A DNA stretch of 64,000 nt from Streptomyces sp. TSRI0281 (GTDB lineage Bacteria; Actinomycetota; Actinomycetes; Streptomycetales; Streptomycetaceae): positions 1 through 64,000 of the forward strand of contig NZ_LWLE01000015.1 in the NCBI RefSeq assembly GCF_001905125.1. The letters are read 5' to 3'. The stretch's first letter is position 1. Each line of letters opens with the position of its first letter. This document shows positions 42,881 through 51,055 of the stretch, one piece after another. The notes below the pieces were generated by a model. That model was not told the origin of the DNA, did not search any database, and saw only the letters and a list, made by a program, of their open reading frames with translations. The position numbers and the translations under genes were made by a program.

Positions 42881-44266
42881 TCAGGTGGAGTGGTCGGTGG
42901 TGGCGAGGCCGAGCGCCCGGAGATCGGGCATGGTGCCCTGCTGGGCCGCCTTCAACGACTCGATCAGTGAGCCCTGGCCACCGCTCGCCCGCGCGAATCC
43001 GTCCTGCATGACCTTGCCGGTGGCGGTCATCCGAGGCCCCCAGATCCAGCCGTCCCGGATCTTGCGGGCCTCCTCGTCGAAGAGGGTGTAGATGTCCTGG
43101 CCGCCGTAGTACCCGCGGTCGAAGGCCTTGTTGCCCACGGCCACCAGGCCGGGAACGGCCGGGTACTGGCTGCTGGCGCCGCTGGAGAGCCGGGCCCGCA
43201 AGGAGTCCGGATGCGACACCTGCCACTCGATGAACTCCATCGCCGCCTCCGGGTGCGCACTGTCCCCGGTGACGGCGAAGGTCGAACCTCCGTGGGTGCC
43301 GAGGGCGGGTTTCGCCGGATCCCACTGGGGCAGCGGTGCGATGGCCCACCGGCCCTTCTGGCCCGGTCGGGCCTTCATCTGCGCACCCGCGTCCCAGGCA
43401 CCGCTGAACCGGGCGAGAACGAGCCCGTTGCCGATCTGGGCATCGCTCTGCCGGCTCTCCACCGGGTTCATGAAGACCAGGTCCCGGTCGATGAGGCGCT
43501 GCCAGTACGCGGCGACACGACGGGTCGGCGCGTCGGCGAGCGAGACGTTCCAGGCGCCGCCCGCGGTGTCGAACCACTGGGCGCCCGCCTGCCAGGCGTA
43601 CGCGGCCATGTGGTTGGCGCCGTCCGTCGGGAACAGCGCGATCCGCCGGTCACCGCCCTTGCGGCGCACGGTCCGTGCCGCCTCCTCGAACTCCGGCCAG
43701 GTGCGCGGCACCTCGATGCCGTACTCCGCGAAGAGATCGGTGCGGTAGTGCAGCACCATCGGCTCTATGTCGAGGGGGATGCTGAAGACCCGTTTGTCGA
43801 AGGTGGTGAGCCCCAGCGCCTGGGGCAGCAGCGCGGCGCGCAGCTTCTCACTCATCAGCCCGGTGAGGTCACGGGCGACGCCGTCGATGGCGAAGCCGGG
43901 GACCTGGGGGTATTCGAGGGTGGCGATGTCGGGGGCGTTGCCCGCCCGTGCCGCGTTGCTGAGCTTCGCGTACCCGCCCTGGGGCCCCGAGGGAATCTGC
44001 TGGAAATCGACCTGAATGGTGCGGTGGCCGCGGTTGAACGCGTCCACCACCTCCTGGCTGCCGCGCAGGGAGGACCAGAAGGTGACGCGGGTCCGCCCGC
44101 CCCCGGTCCTGACGGTGCTCGCGCTGCCGGCTGCGCTCGTGGTGCTGGTACTGCTCGTACCGGCCGATCGTGGTGATCCGCCGCTGCCACAGGCGCTGAG
44201 CGCACCTGTCAGTGGCAGCGCGGCGATCGTGGCCAGTACGGATCGACGGCTCTGTCGACCAGGCAT
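42881..44266 (-). CDS. Sugar-binding lipoprotein of the ABC importer
   Basis: 461 residues. A signal peptide with a Tat-like RRSVL start ends at lipobox LSAC (lipidated Cys at about residue 26). A Ser/Thr-rich linker and a type 1 solute-binding fold follow (VTFWSSLRGSQEVVDAFNRG, LEYPQVPGFAIDGV, IPLDIEPMVLHYRTDLFAEYGIEVPRTW, FIEWQVSH). Captures the sugar at the outer face of the membrane. GGGAGG lies five bases before ATG 44266. First gene of the transport operon, downstream of a putative operator at 44353-44366. Confidence 0.92.
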   Translation of the reverse strand: MPGRQSRRSVLATIAALPLTGALSACGSGGSPRSAGTSSTSTTSAAGSASTVRTGGGRTRVTFWSSLRGSQEVVDAFNRGHRTIQVDFQQIPSGPQGGYAKLSNAARAGNAPDIATLEYPQVPGFAIDGVARDLTGLMSEKLRAALLPQALGLTTFDKRVFSIPLDIEPMVLHYRTDLFAEYGIEVPRTWPEFEEAARTVRRKGGDRRIALFPTDGANHMAAYAWQAGAQWFDTAGGAWNVSLADAPTRRVAAYWQRLIDRDLVFMNPVESRQSDAQIGNGLVLARFSGAWDAGAQMKARPGQKGRWAIAPLPQWDPAKPALGTHGGSTFAVTGDSAHPEAAMEFIEWQVSHPDSLRARLSSGASSQYPAVPGLVAVGNKAFDRGYYGGQDIYTLFDEEARKIRDGWIWGPRMTATGKVMQDGFARASGGQGSLIESLKAAQQGTMPDLRALGLATTDHST

Positions 44267-44352
44267 GGGTGCCTCCCGAGGCTCCTGTCCGAGACAACGG
44301 GAATCCTGATCGGCTGATCGGTACGGGTCAATAGATCGCTCAGAAGAAAATG

Positions 44353-44366
44353 AAAGCGGTCAAACG
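44353..44366 (-). promoter_or_regulatory. Putative operator for the sugar operon
   Basis: On the minus strand it reads CGTTTGACCGCTTT, nearly identical to CGTTTGAACGCTT upstream of the regulator gene. It lies 87 bases before the binding-protein start and just past the regulator stop. Confidence 0.55.
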
Positions 44367-44367
44367 A

Positions 44368-45561
44368 TCACTCCTGGGGAGGGCTGATCCTCAACGCCGA
44401 ACCGCGCACCTTCAGCGCGGGCAGCAGCTGTGTCCTGCGCACCGGACCGCTCGCCCCGTCCGCGCCGCTCAACCGGTACAGGAGCAGCTCCGCGGCGGCC
44501 CGCCCGATCTCCGCCTTGGGCGGCGCCACCGCGGTCAGCGGGGTGCTGCCCAACGCCGCGACCACATCGTCGTACGCCACGACGGAACAGTCGCGCGGCA
44601 CCTGCAACCCGTTCTCGGACAGCCGCTGGACCAGCATCAGCGCGTCCACGTCGCCGTGCAGCACCGCGCCCGTCGCCCGCCGCTCCCGCAGCACCGACAG
44701 CAGGTCCGGGACCGCGCCGTCCCCTGCACCCGGACCGGCGGGCGCTGCCGCCCCACCGCCGAGGGCCCCGCTCCCGCCGGCCGCGGCCTCCCCCTCCGGC
44801 CCCGGACCCGGCACCGCGTCCGGGGTGCTGAGCACCACCGACCAGTCCTCCACCTCCGGCCGGGCGGCCGCGATCTCGGCGAACGCCGCCCTGATCGTGC
44901 GCGCCGTCGGGCTGTCGTTCCGGGCGGCCAGGACGATACGGCGATGGCCCAGCGACACCAGATGGTCCACGGCGAGATACGTTCCGTACCAGTGGTCGGA
45001 ACAGACCGAGTCCAGCGCGTGCAGCGCGCTGCCCGGCCGGGGCCGCCGCTCCATCAGCACGGTCGGCACCCCCACCTCCGCGAGCCAGCCGTAGTCCGCC
45101 TCCTCCGAGAGCGCGCTGCGCCACCGCGGAGCGATCAGCAGCCCGCGCGCCCCGCCCGCCAGTGCCCGTTCCACCAGCGGCCGTTCGGCGCCCACGGCCT
45201 GCGGGGCGATGTGCAGGGCGATCCGCATCCCGGACTCCTCCAGCACCGAGCGCGCGCCGTGCAGCGTCTCGTACAGATACGAATGCCGCTCGGGTACGAC
45301 CAGGGCGACCGCGTCCCCGTCCCCGGCCGGGTCCTCCCGCCGGGCGGCCGGTACGGCGTCCGCCCCGTCGACGGATCCGGCGGCGCGGGCCACCCCGTGG
45401 CCGCGCCGCAGCCGCCCGGCCCTGGCCAGCTCCTCGACGTCCCGGCGCACCGTGACCACCGAGACCTCCAGTTCGGCGGCGAGCACGCTCACCTTGACGG
45501 CGCCCCGCGACCGCACCACCGCCAGTATTCGCTGCCGCCTCAGTTCCACCGGCTCCCGCAT
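44368..45561 (-). CDS. Sugar-locus regulator: DeoR-type helix-turn-helix with LacI-type sensor
   Basis: 397 residues. A DeoR-like winged helix (RRQRILAVVRSRGAVKVSVLAAELEVSVVTVRRDVEELARAGRLRRGHG) is joined to a LacI-type periplasmic-binding-protein sensor (AVDHLVSLGHRRIVLAAR, AVLHGDVDALMLVQRLSENGLQVPRDCSVVAYDD, TAVAPPKAEIGRAAAELL). A Gly/Ala/Pro-rich insertion of about 40 residues lies near residue 265. ATG 45561 has GAGGGG nine bases upstream. Probably represses the adjoining sugar operon and itself through the shared CGTTTGA motif. Confidence 0.85.
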   Translation of the reverse strand: MREPVELRRQRILAVVRSRGAVKVSVLAAELEVSVVTVRRDVEELARAGRLRRGHGVARAAGSVDGADAVPAARREDPAGDGDAVALVVPERHSYLYETLHGARSVLEESGMRIALHIAPQAVGAERPLVERALAGGARGLLIAPRWRSALSEEADYGWLAEVGVPTVLMERRPRPGSALHALDSVCSDHWYGTYLAVDHLVSLGHRRIVLAARNDSPTARTIRAAFAEIAAARPEVEDWSVVLSTPDAVPGPGPEGEAAAGGSGALGGGAAAPAGPGAGDGAVPDLLSVLRERRATGAVLHGDVDALMLVQRLSENGLQVPRDCSVVAYDDVVAALGSTPLTAVAPPKAEIGRAAAELLLYRLSGADGASGPVRRTQLLPALKVRGSALRISPPQE

Positions 45562-45598
45562 GCTGCTGGCCCCCTCGCCGTTCCTGCCGCTTGCTGTT

Positions 45599-45624
45599 CG
45601 TTTGAACGCTTCGTATGAGCGCTT
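45599..45624 (+). promoter_or_regulatory. Putative operator upstream of the DeoR/LacI-type regulator
   Basis: CGTTTGAACGCTT at 45599-45611 matches the site near the binding-protein gene. A second half-copy, TGAGCGCTT, follows at 45616-45624 in direct repeat with TGAACGCTT (13-base period). It lies in the divergent region shared with the TauE/SafE gene. Confidence 0.55.
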
Positions 45625-45717
45625 GGGGGCGCAGCATAGGCAGAAACACCCCGCCGCCCGCCAGGAAATGACACGACCGCCCGCCGAGAACCGTGTGTGT
45701 CTACCATCTGATCCGGT

Positions 45718-46533
45718 ATGGACACCATCACACTCTGGCAACTGGCCGCGCTCGCGGCGGCATCCACACTCGTCGGCTTCTCCAAGACGGCCGTCAGCGG
45801 TGCCAATACGATCAGCCTCGCGGTCTTCGCGGCCGTACTCCCGGCCCGCGAATCCACCGGGGTGCTGCTCCCGATCCTGATCGCCGGCGACATCCTCGCC
45901 GTGCTGGTCTACCGCCGTCACGCGCACTGGCCGACACTGCTGCGGCTGTTCCCCGCCGTCGCCGTGGGCGTGGTGGCGGGCACGTTCTACATGATGTGGG
46001 CCGACGACGCCGCCGTACGGACCTCGATCGGCGCGATTCTGCTGTTCATGTCGGGCGTCACCGTCTGGCGGCGACGCGCAGCCGTTGCGGCGGAGACCGG
46101 GACGGAGGCGAAGGCAGAGTCCGATGAGAAGGCGGAGCCCGAGACCGAGGCGGGGGCCGGGCGGGGCACCTCGCGCGGCGGCCGGATCACCGCGCGTATC
46201 TACGGTGTGCTCGGCGGATTCACCACCATGGTCGCCAACGCGGGCGGCCCCGTCATGTCGCTCTATCTGCTTTCCGCCGGGTTCCGGAAGCTGGGCTTCC
46301 TTGGCACATCGGCGTGGTTCTTCCTGATCGTCAACACGTCCAAGGTGCCCTTCAGCGTGGGCCTGGGCCTCATCGACGCCCGGTCGCTGCTGCTGGACGC
46401 GTGCCTGGTGCTGTTCGTCGTCCCCGGCGCGTACATCGGGCGCAGGTGCGTGGACCGGATCAACCAGAAGGTCTTCGAACGGATCGTCATCGGGGCGACC
46501 GTGCTGGGCGGACTCCAGTTGCTCCTCGCCTGA
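45718..46533 (+). CDS. TauE/SafE (TSUP) family anion exporter
   Basis: 271 residues, eight predicted membrane helices in two halves: LAALAAASTLVGFSKTAVSGANTISLAVFAAVLPARESTGVLLP at the start and GGFTTMVANAGGPVMSLYLL in the second half are the duplicated family motifs. A Glu/Ala-rich cytoplasmic loop of about 40 residues separates them. TSUP proteins move sulfite, sulfoacetate or similar anions; the substrate cannot be read here. ATG 45718 has no ribosome site. TACCAT at 45702-45707 could be a -10, giving a near-leaderless message. Confidence 0.85.
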   Translation: MDTITLWQLAALAAASTLVGFSKTAVSGANTISLAVFAAVLPARESTGVLLPILIAGDILAVLVYRRHAHWPTLLRLFPAVAVGVVAGTFYMMWADDAAVRTSIGAILLFMSGVTVWRRRAAVAAETGTEAKAESDEKAEPETEAGAGRGTSRGGRITARIYGVLGGFTTMVANAGGPVMSLYLLSAGFRKLGFLGTSAWFFLIVNTSKVPFSVGLGLIDARSLLLDACLVLFVVPGAYIGRRCVDRINQKVFERIVIGATVLGGLQLLLA

Positions 46534-46563
46534 GGATGCGGCCGGAGCACGCCCAGCACCGGA

Positions 46564-48093
46564 TCAGATGATGCCCTCGGCGATCTCCGCCTGCTCACGG
46601 GCGTTCCCGTAACTGGACGGGGTGCTGTACGAACGGCGGGCGACGAACCACCAGATCGTGGCGAGTACCAGCACCGCGACCAGGGCGATCGACGCGTAGT
46701 TCATGGAGTCGATCGTCACCGGAGAGGACTGCGGCAGCAGGAACAGCACCGTCACGATGGCGACCCAGACCACGGCGATCCAGCCGATCGGCTTGGACCA
46801 GCGCCCCAGGTGCCACGGGCCGCGCTCGAACCGGTCCCCGGCGCGCAGCTTCAGATAGATCGGGATCGCGTAGGCGGGCGTGATGCCGATGACGTTGATC
46901 GCGGTCACCGCACCGTACGCGGTCGCGGAGTACAGCGACGGCACCGCCAGCAGCGCGGCGACACAGACCGACAGCCAGACGGCGGGCACCGGCGTCTGGG
47001 TGCGGGCGCTCACCTTGCGCCACAGCGCGGAGCCCGGCAGCGCGTTGTCCCGGCTGAAGGCGAACACCATCCGGCTGGCGGCGGCGACCTCGGCGTTGCC
47101 GCAGAACAGCTGCGCCGCGATCACGATCAGCAGCATGGCCGTGGCACCCGAGGTGCCCAGCGCATCGATCAGGATCTGGGCGGGCGGCACCCCGGTGGCA
47201 CTGTTCTGGGTGCCCGCGTAGTCCTGGATCGCGAAGGTGAGACCGGCCAGCAGGAAGAATCCGGCCACCCACGACACCCAGATCGCGCGCACGATGCCCT
47301 TGGCCGCGGTCACCGAGGCGTTGGAGGTCTCCTCGGACAGGTGGGCCGAGGCGTCATAGCCGCAGAAGGTGTACTGGGCCAGCAGGAGCCCGATCGCTGC
47401 CACGTACAGCGGGTTCTCCCAGCCGGTGTCATTGACGAACTCGGTGAAGACGAAGGACGGCGACTGGTGGTTCGAGGGCACGATCGCCAGTACGGAGACG
47501 ATCACGGCGACACCGCCGAGGTGCCACCACACGCTGATCGAGTTCAGCACACTGACCAGACGGACACCGAACAGGTTCAGCACGGCGTGCAGCAGCAGGA
47601 TGCAGAGGAAGATCACCATCGTGGATCCGGGCGTCGGGTCGAAGCCCCACTGCAGATTCAGCAGTGCGCCGGTGAACAGCGCGGCCCCGTAGTCGATACC
47701 GGCGATCGCGCCCAGCAGGCCGAGCAGGTTCAGCCAGCCGGTGTACCAGCCCCACTTGCGGCCGCCGAGCCGGTCGGCCATGTAGTACAGCGCACCCGAC
47801 GTGGGGTACGCGCTGGTGACCTCGGCCAGCGCCATACCGACACACAGCACGAACAGGCCGACACCGACCCAGCCCCAGAGCATCACCGACGGGCCGCCGG
47901 TCGACATGCCGAAGCCGTACAGCGTCATGCAGCCGGACAGGATCGAGATGACGGAGAAGCTGATGGCGAAGTTGCCGAAACCGCCCATGCGGCGGGCGAG
48001 CACCGGCTGATAGCCGAGCTCGCGCAGGCGTTGCTCTTCATCCCTCTGCGGAGCGGCCTCCGCGTTCGACTGGTGGGGAGTGGATATGGACAT
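46564..48093 (-). CDS. APC-family amino acid/GABA permease
   Basis: 509 residues, twelve membrane helices. The start RMGGFGNFAISFSVISILSGC and SAYPTSGALYYMADRLGG match the amino acid/choline transporter (BAT1/UGA4, GabP-like) group. CGYDASAHLSEETSNASVTAAKGI is the conserved loop. ATG 48093 has GGAGGT seven bases upstream. Likely substrate GABA, choline or another amino acid. Convergent with TauE/SafE. The next gene in the same direction begins at 49253 and ends 153 bases before this start. Confidence 0.87.
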   Translation of the reverse strand: MSISTPHQSNAEAAPQRDEEQRLRELGYQPVLARRMGGFGNFAISFSVISILSGCMTLYGFGMSTGGPSVMLWGWVGVGLFVLCVGMALAEVTSAYPTSGALYYMADRLGGRKWGWYTGWLNLLGLLGAIAGIDYGAALFTGALLNLQWGFDPTPGSTMVIFLCILLLHAVLNLFGVRLVSVLNSISVWWHLGGVAVIVSVLAIVPSNHQSPSFVFTEFVNDTGWENPLYVAAIGLLLAQYTFCGYDASAHLSEETSNASVTAAKGIVRAIWVSWVAGFFLLAGLTFAIQDYAGTQNSATGVPPAQILIDALGTSGATAMLLIVIAAQLFCGNAEVAAASRMVFAFSRDNALPGSALWRKVSARTQTPVPAVWLSVCVAALLAVPSLYSATAYGAVTAINVIGITPAYAIPIYLKLRAGDRFERGPWHLGRWSKPIGWIAVVWVAIVTVLFLLPQSSPVTIDSMNYASIALVAVLVLATIWWFVARRSYSTPSSYGNAREQAEIAEGII

Positions 48094-48245
48094 GGGGAGA
48101 ACCTCCGGGCGGGGGTGGGGACGGATCACGGAAGGAAGGGAAGGGGATCCGGGGGAGTAAGGGACGAAGAGAGGTGGAAGGGGACTCGGGAGGGGAAATC
48201 CGGGAGAGCGGGAGGGCGGACCTGAGCGGAACGGGCACCGCCCGC

Positions 48246-49253
48246 TCAGCCGCGTCGGCCGGTTCCGGGATCCGGCGCGGCGGTCAGACTCCGGCTGCGG
48301 GCCCGCAGGAACACATCCTCCGCCGCCGCCGGATCACCGGGTGTGCGGGTACGGTACGCCCACGGGACCGAGGTGTAGTACGGTCCCAGCGCCCTGAACA
48401 CCGGTGCCGCGTCGGCGAATTGCAGAGCACCCCACAGGGAGTGGGCCAGATGGTTCAGGTCGAGCAGGGACTGGCGGGCCGGATCGGTGCGGAAGAACCA
48501 CAGGTGCAGCGCCCGTTGGGCGTCCCGCTCGCCGTCCTCGGTGACCCAGTGCAGGTCCAGCGCCTTCTCGCCGCCGTGGTCACGGCGGTAGCGCTCCACC
48601 CGGACGTACAGCGGAAGCACATGAAGAGGCGAACCGTCCGGTGCCCCGGAGGCCGCCCACTGAACGAAGTTGACCGCCTCGGACAGTGATCCGCCGCCCT
48701 GTCTGGCGTACACGAACTGGAGCATCCGGTGATACGCTTCGCGGTTGCACGGATCACGCCTGTCCGCCTCCGCCAGCAGACCCCAGGGCCCCGGGAACAG
48801 CATCGGCCCAGGAGGCGGCATCCGGTGCTCCTCCAGCCGCTGCTGGTCATCCAGCTGGGACAGGGCGAGCAGGCAGATCCAGGGCACCGGGTCGGCGGGA
48901 GAGGCGTGCGCGGCGGACCGGCAGCCCTCCCACGCCTCCTGCCATAACTGCTGGGCGCGCGCGTGCCGTTCCCGGTGCGCCCGCACCGCGCGCTCCACGA
49001 CGACCCGGGCGTGCATCACCGTCGCGGCGACGCTCTGCGGTTCCTCTCCGAGCCATGCCTGCACGGCGTCGGAACCCGCGGCCACCGCGCCGAGGACCTG
49101 GGTGCGCTGGGTCCACAGGGTCCAGTCGGGCGTGCTCTCCAGCAGATTCCGCATGGAGACCCAGCGGCCGGTCCGCAGATCCTGCAGGGCGCCGCGCAAC
49201 TCGTTGTCGTGGCCCGCGGGGTGATAGACCGGCCGGAAGTCACTGGGGGCCAT
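48246..49253 (-). CDS. Hypothetical helical-repeat protein
   Basis: 335 residues, soluble, Trp-rich, mostly helical with irregular TPR-like repeats (LRGALQDLRTGRWVSMRNLL, RAQQLWQEAWEGCRSAA, LSQLDDQQRLEEHRM, LWGALQFADAAPVFRALG). Resembles uncharacterised Streptomyces proteins; no catalytic motif is seen. ATG 49253 begins MAPSDFRPVYHP. Encoded upstream of the APC permease on the same strand but separated by a 152-base purine-rich spacer, so co-transcription is uncertain. Function unknown. Confidence 0.65.
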   Translation of the reverse strand: MAPSDFRPVYHPAGHDNELRGALQDLRTGRWVSMRNLLESTPDWTLWTQRTQVLGAVAAGSDAVQAWLGEEPQSVAATVMHARVVVERAVRAHRERHARAQQLWQEAWEGCRSAAHASPADPVPWICLLALSQLDDQQRLEEHRMPPPGPMLFPGPWGLLAEADRRDPCNREAYHRMLQFVYARQGGGSLSEAVNFVQWAASGAPDGSPLHVLPLYVRVERYRRDHGGEKALDLHWVTEDGERDAQRALHLWFFRTDPARQSLLDLNHLAHSLWGALQFADAAPVFRALGPYYTSVPWAYRTRTPGDPAAAEDVFLRARSRSLTAAPDPGTGRRG

Positions 49254-49621
49254 CGGATCGCCCCGCCCCCGGAGAGTCCAAGGCGGCGAGGCGGGATGCC
49301 GGGCACCGAGGCGCGGCTGTGCGTCTGGTCGTCATGAATCCTCAAGAGCGTGGGGGCAGGGAGCAGCGCAGGGCGAACTGCTCCGGTGAGTCCGGTTGTT
49401 GCTCGGCGGTGAGTGTAGAGCGCCGGGCGCCGATCTCCCGACGACTTTGCGGATCATACTGAAGTCGCAGTAGTTCCACCGACGTTGGCCGGGACATTCC
49501 GGTTCCGGCAAGGTGTCCGTACCGGGGTTGACGAATGCCGTGGTCTGCACGATTCTGTGCGTGAAAGACCAATGATCACCATTCCGTTCCACCTCGGGAC
49601 CGCCGTACAGCTGGAGTGTCG
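49254..49621. other. Divergent intergenic region before the FGGY-kinase operon
   Basis: No gene is evident. It contains the promoter-like element at 49528-49556 and is otherwise featureless by eye. Confidence 0.4.
49528..49556 (+). promoter_or_regulatory. Possible promoter of the FGGY-kinase operon
   Basis: TTGACG (49528-49533), 17-base spacer, GATTCT (49551-49556). The -35 is good and the -10 weak. Start codon 66 bases downstream. Confidence 0.35.
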
Positions 49622-51055
49622 ATGTCAGGCCCGGTGCTCGCCGTCGACCAGGGGACGTCCGGGACGAAAGCGCTGGTGATCTGCCCCGAGCGCGGGGTGA
49701 TCGGTTCCGGTTCGGCTCCCGTCCGGCCCCGGTACGCAGCCGGGGGCGTCGTCGAGGCGGACCCCGCCCAGCTGCTCGGTTCGGTCCTCGACGCCGGGCG
49801 CCAGGCACTGCGCGAAGCGGCCGAACCGGTCGCCGCCGTCGGCCTGGCCAACCAGGGCGAGACGGTTCTCGCCTGGGACCCCCGAACCGGCCGCCCGCTC
49901 ACCGAGGCGATCGTCTGGCAGGACCGGCGGTCCGCAACCGTCTGCGCCCGACTCTCCTCGGCCGAAGAGGAGTTGAAGCAGCTCACCGGGCTGCCGCTCG
50001 ACCCCTACTTCGCCGCCCCCAAGATGGCCTGGATACGGCGCGAACTGACCCGCGAAGGCGTCGTCACCACCAGCGACGCCTGGCTCGTCCACCAACTGAC
50101 CGGCGCTTTCGTCACCGACGCGGCCACCGCCGGGCGCACCCAACTGCTCGACCTCGACCGGGTCGACTGGTCGCCCAGGGCCCTGGAGATCTACGGGCTC
50201 GGAGGCGAGCGGCTCCCCGCCGTCGTCGACGCCGACACCGCCGTGGGCACCACCGCCGCGTTCGGCGGCGACCTGCCGCTCACCGGCCTGCTCGTCGACC
50301 AGCAGGCCGCCCTGCTCGCCCAGAACGCGTTGGACCCCGGCATGGCCAAATGCACCTACGGCACCGGGGCGTTCCTCCTAGCCCAGACCGGCGACCGCCC
50401 GCGACGCGGCTCCAGCGGCCTGGTCAGCTGCGTCGCCTGGCGGCTCGGCGGCCGTACGAGCTACTGCCTCGACGGCCAGGTCTTCACCGCGGCCTCCGCC
50501 GTCCGCTGGCTCACCGATCTCGGCGTGATCTCCGGCGCGGCCGACCTCGACCCGGTCGGCTCCGCCGTCCCCGACGCCGGGGGCGTCACCTTCGTCCCCG
50601 CCCTCGCCGGGCTCGCCGCCCCCTGGTGGCGCGGCGACGTGCGCGGCTCGGTGACCGGCCTCGGTCTGGGCACCACGGCGGGCCATCTGGTACGCGCCCT
50701 GTGCGAAGGCATCGCCGCACAGGTCGTCGCGCTCGCCGACGCCGCCGCGTCCGACCTCGGCACACCCCTGACGGCGCTGCGCGTCGACGGCGGACTGACC
50801 CGCTCCGCGCTCCTCATGCAGACCCAGGCGGACCTGCTGCAACGCCCCGTCGAAGTCTCCGCGCTGCCCGATGTGACCGCCCTCGGGGTCGGCGCCGTCG
50901 CCCGCCTCGGCCTCGACCCGGGCCTGCCGGTCCGGCAGGCGCTGCCCGCGTGGGAACCCACCGCCGTGTACGAACCCCGGATCGGCGCGGACGAGGCAGC
51001 CGAGCGGCTGGCCGGATTCCGCGCGGCGGTGGACACCCTCCTGGAGCGCGCATGA
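49622..51055 (+). CDS. FGGY-family carbohydrate kinase (glycerol-kinase-like)
   Basis: 477 residues. Both FGGY halves are present: VLAVDQGTSGTKALV and NQGETVLAWDPRTGRPLTEAIVWQDRR in the first, LLVDQQAALLAQNAL, KCTYGTGAFLLAQTG and LRVDGGLTRSALLMQTQADLL in the second. Close to glycerol kinases but clearly divergent from the GlpK at 60.5 kb (GLLVDQQAAL replaces GDQQAA). Phosphorylates glycerol or a related polyol. ATG 49622 has GGAG five bases upstream. First of three overlapping genes with two FAD oxidoreductases. Confidence 0.87.
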   Translation: MSGPVLAVDQGTSGTKALVICPERGVIGSGSAPVRPRYAAGGVVEADPAQLLGSVLDAGRQALREAAEPVAAVGLANQGETVLAWDPRTGRPLTEAIVWQDRRSATVCARLSSAEEELKQLTGLPLDPYFAAPKMAWIRRELTREGVVTTSDAWLVHQLTGAFVTDAATAGRTQLLDLDRVDWSPRALEIYGLGGERLPAVVDADTAVGTTAAFGGDLPLTGLLVDQQAALLAQNALDPGMAKCTYGTGAFLLAQTGDRPRRGSSGLVSCVAWRLGGRTSYCLDGQVFTAASAVRWLTDLGVISGAADLDPVGSAVPDAGGVTFVPALAGLAAPWWRGDVRGSVTGLGLGTTAGHLVRALCEGIAAQVVALADAAASDLGTPLTALRVDGGLTRSALLMQTQADLLQRPVEVSALPDVTALGVGAVARLGLDPGLPVRQALPAWEPTAVYEPRIGADEAAERLAGFRAAVDTLLERA

